Source: Paraspadella gotoi (taxonomy: Eukaryota; Chaetognatha). Taken from it: a stretch of DNA of 64,000 nt. The translations under genes and the position numbers were made by a program. The stretch is taken from the NCBI GenBank assembly GCA_051294375.1, contig CM119265.1, forward strand, positions 29,288,540-29,352,539, given 5' to 3'. This document shows positions 57,060-64,000 of this stretch, piece by piece; the first letter of the stretch is position 1; each line of letters begins with the position of its first letter. Under the pieces are notes generated by a model that saw nothing but the letters and a program-made list of their open reading frames with translations, made no database searches and was not told the origin of the DNA.

Positions 57060-57539
57060 ACTCTCGTCCTCTCTCTGTCTTATCATATATAGTTTTTCCT
57101 CTCTCTCTTTCTGCTATTCTTTTTTCTCGTCTCTTTCACTTTCTTTTTCTATCTCTTCTAACTTTTTATTTTGTCTGCTCTCTCTTTCCTCTCATCTCTC
57201 TTTCTCTCTCTCTCGTCTCTTCAATCTCGTCTCTCTCTCTCTCCCTCTCTCTCCCCTTTTTCTCTCCCTCTCCATCTCGCCGTCCTTTCTTCTCCCTTCT
57301 CTCCTTAAGGAATATTTTCATTTTCTAAAAACTAAATTTAAAAAAAAAGAAAAAGCTGAGGAACTGTCTATCCACAAGAAATGCTGAAGGCGTGCTGAGG
57401 CATGGAAAAGAATAAAACTCACGGTGGAAATATGGGGGTTTGAAGTAGAAAAGGAGAGAGAGAGAGAGGAAGAGAGAGCAGAGCAAAGAAAAAGGGAGAA
57501 GAGGAGGGGATAGAGAGGAGAGAGAGAAGAAAGAGAGAG

Positions 57540-58330
57540 AGAGAGAGGATATCAATTTTCTGACTTTCTCGCCCAATGAGGCGAAGTTGGGCAACTTCTT
57601 CTTTCTTTTAATTTTCTGTTTTTTGGATATTTACACAGCAAATGCTGATTAGCCTGAAGGGCTTAACTTCTTTTTTACATACTTATTCTGCACGTATAAT
57701 AAATAAATCGAATTGTCTATTGTACATCAGTTGGGTAATTGTTTATTTTGGGATCTCCGATCTTGGCGTGTAAAGATACCCCTCAGCTCTTTCTCTCGAT
57801 TATATTCGTCACTTCTCGACTCGTCCTCTCTCTCTCCTCCGTCGTTCTCTCACTCCCTCTCCGTCTCTCCTCCGATCTCTCTCTCTCGATCATGCTACTA
57901 CCTTAAGGTCCTTCTTAGCAGAAGGTTACGCGTAGGTTCCATGTACAATTTCTAATCCTATCTAAAGTCTATCTCTCTCCTATCTCTACCTCTCTTTCCT
58001 CCAACACTCCTTTTTCTCCGTCCTTTTTCCTTGGGGGGGTTCAGCAAGCATTGCCTTTTTTTTTGATCAGTAAAACCAAGGCCTGTAAAATCTCTCTTCT
58101 TCTCTGTTTTTCTCATCTCATCCTCCCCTCTCTCCCTCTCTCATCTCTCTCCACTTCTTTCTCGCCTGTTTCTCTAATGCTCTCTCTCTCTCATCCTCTC
58201 TCATCTTTCTCTCTCTCGTCTCAACTCTCCTCAGCATCTCGCGATCGAGTCTCTCTCTGCTTCTTATTCTTTTTTAACACTTTTACCTTAACTCTCTAGA
58301 GAGAGAGAGAGAGAGAGAGGGTGCAAAGTC
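57540..58330. repeat. Right arm of the inverted duplication (noisy)
   Basis: Reverse complement of 56500-57034 with many one-base indels and inflated CT arrays (57995-58000, 58120-58220). Same error style as block 1-6363, so probably uncorrected read sequence. Confidence 0.75.
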
Positions 58331-58639
58331 AAGTTCTTTTCCTTTCGGTTCAACTCCGTCGAATTCTTAAGTCAACGGACATCAATCATCCAAACTTTAG
58401 AGTCGCCGTCTGTTTAACCGTTCACTCTTATTGGTCGCCACTTTTTAAGGGGTCCCACTTCAAGCACTACACCTCCCTAACTCCCATTATGATCCCCTTA
58501 ATTCTTCTATTTCATTCAAGCGCTACATCCCTTACTCCTTATTTTAACTACTTTTAATTATTTTGTTTTTCTTATTTCAATTTATTATAAATATTTTATT
58601 ATTATTTTATCCCTGATGTTCCAGAGGAATTTTTTTATA

Positions 58640-59660
58640 TTTTTTCCTTTTCTATTTCTCTCTTCCCTTATTTCTATAATCCCTTGTCCTTATTTTCCCT
58701 AATACTTCCCCTATTCCTTCCTTCCCCTATTTATCTCTTCCCTTAATTCTATAATCCATTGTCTTTATTTTCCCTATTCCTTCCTTCCCCGATTTATCTC
58801 TTCTCTTATTTCTATAATCCATTGTTTATTTTCCCTATTCCTTCCCCTATTCATCCTTTCCTTTATTTCTATAATCCATTATCCTTAATTTCCCTATTCC
58901 TTCCCCTATTCCTTCCTTCCCCTATTTATCCCTTCCCTTATTTCTATAATCCATTGTCCTTATTTTCCCCTATTTCTTCCTTCCCCTATTAATCCCTTCC
59001 CTTATTTCTATAATCCATTGTCCTTATTTTTCCTATTCCTTCCTTCCCCTATTTATCCCTTCCCTTATTTCTATAATCCATTGTCCTTATTTCCCCACTT
59101 CCTTCCCCTATTCCTCCCTTTCCTTATTTCTTTTTCTTATTCCTCCCTTTTCCTATTCCTTCCCATATTTCTCCCTTCCCCTTTCCTGCCTTTCCCCTTT
59201 TCTTTTCCTTTATCCTCCCTTCCCCTTTTCCTACCCTTATTCTTCCTTTTCCCTTATTGCTTCCCCTATTCTTATATTTCCCCTATTTCTTTCCCTTTTC
59301 CTTCCATTATTTCTCCCTTCCCCTATTCTTCCCTTTTCCCTATTCCTTCCCATATTCTTTCCTTCTCCTATTTCTTCCTTCCCATTTTCCTTCCCTTATT
59401 TCTCCCTTCCCCTTTGCTACACTTTACCATATTCCTATTCCTCCTCCTAATCTTCTATTTTCCCTATTCCTTCCTCTATTTCTTCCCCTATTCCTTCCCC
59501 AATTCCTTCCCCTGTTTCTTTGTTCTCCGTTTCCTTTCCTATTCCTCCCTTCCCCTATTCATTCCCCTATTTTTTCCTTACCCTCATTCATTCCCTATTC
59601 TTTCCTTCCCCTATTCCTTTCCCTATTCCTTCCCCTATTCCTTCCTTTCTCATAATGTTT
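58640..59660. repeat. About 60-bp minisatellite grading into CCTTCCCCTATT repeat
   Basis: Six units of CCTATTTATCCCTTCCCTTA + TTTCTATAATCCATTGTCC + TTATTTTCCC at 58640-59095, then 12-15 bp CCTATTCCTTCC words. Frames here are shadows. Confidence 0.9.
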
Positions 59661-59939
59661 CCGTTTTTTCTTCTTTTATTCCTTCCTTCCGCTTTTCGTC
59701 TCTCAACCACGACTTCCTTTTCAACAGAAGCAACTTTTTTTTCAAAGTAAAGGGCATCTTCCGTCTTGCAACTTTTGCCTTCTGATCAGGATGCATGTTT
59801 TCTAACCTCATTCCTCCAAGATCTATGCCCCATGCCCCATGCAAGTCCATGCTTCTTAATGACGGAATATTAGACGTCCCGCTACCTACCAAATAAATTT
59901 TCTCACTTTCTGTATTCAATTTTCCTCTCTTTTTTTTAT

Positions 59940-60025
59940 CTCTCTCTCTCTCTCTCCCTCTCCTCTCTCTATCTATCTCTCTCTCTCTCTCTTTCTCTGT
60001 CTCTCTCTCTCTCATCTCTTCTCTC
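59940..60025. repeat. (CT)n microsatellite
   Basis: CT array with ATCTATC and TTTC breaks. Confidence 0.9.
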
Positions 60026-60059
60026 GTCAACACCACTTCTTTTCCGTCGATCCTTTGGC

Positions 60060-62840
60060 GGCCGGAAGGAGCGATTTGTGAAGTGCTTGGATTTTTGTTT
60101 TTGTTGGAAATAAGAGTAAAGAAATGATGCAGGCAGATTTATTCGAAAGCTGGGGAGGAGTTTTTTGTGGTTTATTATGTGATTTTGTGGGGTACAGATG
60201 CGTGGCTAAAGTGGATAAAAATGAAAAATAAAGAGACACTAAAACAAAGAAACGAAAAAGGAAAAACAAAGATTTTATTTTTGACGGGATATTGACATTA
60301 TAGGTTTAATTAAAGTAGACGAGTAGATTCCTATGATAAAATGAAGAGGAGGAGGGAGATTTATCGTAGATATTTCAACATTGCAGATTAACGTTTGAAG
60401 ATTTCTTTTACTTGATGGATTGTGGAAGCGGAAGTTCTCCAGTGTGAAAGACTTATTTTAATAATTGTACGGAAGAATAAAAAGAATCTCACCTGTCTAA
60501 TAAAGGTCATCATTTAATCTTATGAATTTCTTGGATTAAGAAATAATAAGACTAACTATATTACTCCACTTCACGGAAAAAGAGAGAGTTGCTGTCCGTG
60601 AAAAGAATAGGACTTTCATATTATATTTGCAAGAACACAGGAAAATGCGACCGAGTCTCGCTGAAAAGCGAAACACAAAAAAATAAGGTAATTTCATTTG
60701 CCTAGTTTTAAACAAAACAGAAAATGAGCAAATTTTTGCTAACAAAATGTCGGTAATACGTTCAATTTTGCACTGGAATAAAGCATAAAAAGAAAGGGAA
60801 ATATGGAAGAATGATATAAGTAGTTAGCGCTATAACTTAAGCATAAAAGAAATGAGAATTGCTACAAAGAAGCGGACTTTTTTTGCCGTCAAACAAAAAG
60901 AGAATAGTTATGTTAGAAGAAACATAGTAAGGACTAATTAAAAGTGTAAAAGGGAATAGAAAAACTAAGCTGATAGATGGGGACGGGCAGGAGGGGGGAA
61001 GGTAATTCCATTTCTTTAATCACTTCTCACGGCAGGGGGATTCTTTCCGCTTTAGTTTGTTTTTGTCTCGGGGCGATCTGTTGGCTTTCCGAAAGATTTT
61101 CACTTTTTTCTAAACGTGGTCTCGTAACAGAGTTCCAACCTTTAATATGCACTTCGATTTTCCCCCCGCTGGTTCTGGTATGAGGGTCACTCAATTTTAC
61201 AATGGATGACACTGACTTTAATTATAACGTACACCACTCCAGAGCAAGAGAAATATATCCTAAATGTCTGAGATAGTAAATAATACACTGATGTTTTTAA
61301 CTTCCGGTCTAAATCACCCTCATTTTCACATCGCAATTATAGCGAATCTCTTTCTTTTATCCTTTTTTTTTTCCCAGATATTGCACTACGTGGTTAAAAT
61401 TCAAAGAGGGTACTCTTTTTTCCTTCTTTTCGACGACACACACACAACTTCAGATGGTACGCGATGGTCTAACCCCATAACAGACCATATAAAAAATCAT
61501 TGAATTTTACATGCCTCATCTTTTATCTCTATTCTTCTCGAATTGCGTCTGTGAGAGTCTCTTCCCTAACTGTCGGGTGCAAGGGAGACTTATTCCATCA
61601 CTTTATGCCATATCTTTTTTCTTTTAATATCATTTTATTTTAAGATTCTTAAGGTCTGGTCAGATATACTCTCCCTTTAAATATCTTTCTCTTTGGTCCA
61701 AACCGTCCACTTGTAGCCTTTAAACGACAATCTCCGCCACTTTCAAACTGCTACCTTCGCTACGAAAATTCATCCCACTTATGTACCCTTGTACCCGATC
61801 ATAATTTAAACACCTAAAACTTATATTCTATTTTTGATTAAAATCGGAACAATAGTTAGCTTCATACTTTTTTTGAAGAAAATTTAATTTTGGCTTCTAT
61901 AAACAGCGAGAACGAAGTTTTTATCGGAGGATTGCGTCGGATTTTAATACTTATAATTTTCTTGCAGACTTTATATCCTATATATCTTTTTTCGTTTTCT
62001 TTTCTAATTTGAGTTCAATTACACTTGTGGTTACATTGTACAATATTTAAAATTATCTATTTCATCGCTTAATACATAAGGTCTATCTTGCCTGACCCGC
62101 TTGATTTGACAGTAAGGTCTTGTAGTGAATAGTTGCAGTTCAACCAAGCTAGTTAAAACATTTTAAAATTTTGCATTTTTCTCTATATATTTCATTGGAG
62201 TACTATGTATAATATGGGCTGCATTGCGAAAATTAAAGAATTTTTTTTTTATTTTAAAATGTTCAACTTTACCCTTATGTTCTTTATCATCCATTTATAT
62301 TTTTCTTTCTCTGCGGTACGAACTTCCTGTTCAAGTTTTTGATTCTATTATTCGGAATTTGTGGAATTCTAAACTTACTTGGATTTTAATATTTTTTTGC
62401 TTACCGCTTTGCTTTAATTCATGACTGGCTTTATGGTTGGTATTAACGCCTTTACCATCGCATATCTTACATTAGCCTAATGATTTGCAGTTCCGTCTGC
62501 AAGCTCATCAACGTTTTCAGTTATTCCTCGCTCAGTCTTGTTATTCACCCCAAAAGTACTGACTTCTCTTAGGATGTGTATATTACAAAAACAGAGGAAA
62601 AAACAAAAACAGTAATATACAACAAATTACAATCACGAATTTACATTAGCTGAAAAGGTCAGCCATAACAATAGGGTCATCTCATTGGTTCGAATCATAA
62701 CCGGGACTCATTTCTTCGTCTGTGCGTCGTCAAATCAAAATAACTTGTCAATTAAAATATACTTTCGAAATAAGAATTTTATTTTTTTATTGACTTAAGT
62801 TTGCTAAGATTGTTTGATCCTTAGATTTAAAAGTACTATT
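60060..62840. other. Repeat-poor, AT-rich stretch; no gene supported
   Basis: The longest part of the window with little simple repeat. Frames of 60-80 codons (60536-60745 -, 61027-61212 -, 61264-61503 +) have protein-like composition in places (SGGKIEVHIKGWNSVTRP on -), but no splice context or recognised domain. 62161-62235 matches the right arm of the 41.6-kb foldback element. Confidence 0.5.
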
Positions 62841-62842
62841 TT

Positions 62843-63118
62843 TTGGCGAAACCGTTCCGTAATTCTCTTAGCAGAGCAGCAGTCTTGCCTTCTTTGTTTC
62901 TCTCCCAACTTCTGGAGGGAATCGGCGGAATAGACTCTCTGTCACTCCGTGCGGGAGTCCGCCGGCCGGTTCTTCCTTTCGGGGATTCAAACTCGCCTCA
63001 ACATCAATCTATACGTGAGAGGACCTTTCATGCAGAGATCATGCAGCTCACCGCAGGGCCCTCACTACAATTGTGCGTAAGGGGCGACGGAAGGTGCGTC
63101 GTAAGACGCAATCACTAG
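62843..63118 (+). other. GC-raised open frame, candidate exon of unknown gene
   Basis: A 91-codon frame in a locally GC-rich patch (about 50% against about 30% around it), without low-complexity repeat. It includes FGDSNSPQHQSIRERTFHAE and a MQLTAGPSLQLCV part. A possible donor TGC|GTAAGG lies at 63077 and acceptors ATGCAG and CCGCAG at 63046 and 63056. A phase-0 exon from 63047 or 63057 to 63076 would bring a Cys (LQLC or HYNC) at about the right place for strand F of the second Ig domain, but spacing is short. Treat as tentative. Confidence 0.25.
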
Positions 63119-63360
63119 AATCCGAATGTAAAACAGGCTGGGGTAAGTTTTTTTTGTTGCAACTCACTTTTTCGGCTTTGGTAAGCGCTGTCTGTCCGTT
63201 AATTTTTCGTTCATTCATGTTCATATTGATTAATAATTATGAACAAATTGCAAAAATTACACTAATATTATAATAATTTTACGATAACATTTGGTAAAAG
63301 TTTAAATACTAAGGAAACCTACAATGTTTTTGTATTGTTTTATTTACATTTCTAATGCAG

Positions 63361-63396
63361 ACATTGAAGATGAGCCCTTACTTTACAAACGCAAAG
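63361..63396 (+). other. Possible 36-nt micro-exon
   Basis: Good splice context on both sides (TTTACATTTCTAATGCAG and GTAAGTGA). In phase 0 it reads TLKMSPYFTNAK; in phase 1, DIEDEPLLYKRK. The second looks like a cytoplasmic or linker peptide. Too short to judge by composition; may be chance. Confidence 0.25.
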
Positions 63397-64000
63397 GTAA
63401 GTGATATAATGCGAATTGAAAAAATAACCGAGCAGGTAGCTGCGGTTCCAGTCGGCGAACAGTCAATTATGTTTTCTCAAATAAACTTTTTTTAAATATT
63501 TAGTTAATTATAAATTAATTTTTGCGAGGGTGTATTAAATGCTTGTTTGAGCATGTTTAAATTTTGTAAATATTATAATTGTATATATTATTATATTTTT
63601 AACTATTAATGAATATACGTGAACGTATTATCGGTAAAGGCTTGTCAATGTTTCGGTAACTCACTGAAATTTGTGGTTTTGTGTTTTTCTCTTAATTATC
63701 CGATCCAACACGAGTTACGTAATTTTGGGGAGACATTCTGGGACGGATTCCTAAAAATTAGTTATTAGGAATTATCGTACAAAAACACGACCAAACTCTA
63801 AGTTCAAGTAAGCCAAGTTCTATCTTATTTCCCTCGTTTTTCTATTGATGATCTGAATTCCTCGGATTGTGTTCTCAACTAACAAATTTGTGAATTTTTC
63901 TTTCTTAGGAATTGGTTAAAACGATTCCACTTTGTAAAATTTTGACGTTGATTGGTCGATTTAGCGAACTAAACGTCTTCCAAGAAAGAGGTATTAACGT

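Noticed and set aside
62690-62712. GGTTCGAATC as the T-loop of a tRNA
   Set aside because: No acceptor, D or anticodon stems can be drawn around it.

Overview
This is eukaryotic, almost certainly invertebrate-animal, genomic DNA. It is AT-rich, has GT-AG introns, is packed with simple-sequence DNA, and has 16 runs of N. Nothing bacterial is present: no operons, dense coding or CRISPR. The phylum cannot be fixed from the sequence. The Ig-domain gene and the mobile-element remnants would fit an arthropod or a lophotrochozoan.

Only one gene can be supported with confidence. It lies on the + strand as four phase-compatible exons at 24903-24980, 47177-47277, 48990-49057 and 52186-52340, which together read 134 codons without a stop. 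They encode the second half of one immunoglobulin domain, a Ser-rich linker containing a Cys, and the first half of a second Ig domain. Both ends of the gene are missing. The intron between the first two exons is 22.2 kb, and nearly everything else in the window is intron or flanking repeat.

Layout. 1-6363 is a noisy second copy of 8524-18128. The later copy carries a 3.95-kb DNA-transposon-like insertion (9929-13879) that the first copy lacks, so the pair looks like two haplotypes placed in series, with an insertion polymorphism between them. 18.2-24.9 kb holds polypyrimidine tracts, several minisatellites (33-bp, about 17-bp, 21-bp) and an 860-bp gap. 25-47 kb is the giant intron: GA/CT, CGA, TTTTC and TTCC arrays, seven gaps clustered at 30-37 kb and 45-47 kb, a perfect-TIR mariner-like MITE (38814-39251), a foldback element and several dispersed-repeat copies. 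47-52.4 kb holds exons 2-4 among minisatellites and very long CGA/TCG arrays. 52.4-60 kb is again repeats, including an inverted duplication around a 25-N gap. 60-64 kb is the most repeat-poor stretch and has only weak exon candidates.

The most interesting signal is a family of type I hammerhead ribozyme motifs. Four sites (7699-7757 +, 17317-17372 -, 33022-33092 +, 35278-35335 -) plus one damaged duplicate (5215-5262 -) show the CTGATGA core, a stem II and a GAAACATGTC segment. Three of the four are followed by a shared AAATAAAATCGTTG-like tail. Three have an intact core. This arrangement is known from Penelope-like retroelements and small non-autonomous retrozymes, but no reverse transcriptase ORF is visible here.

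Two more dispersed families stand out: a 0.45-0.8 kb TIR-like element (six copies) with a GTCGG(A/G)TCTGC end, and a repeat whose copies keep the same short open frame (NHQSLSKVRGK).
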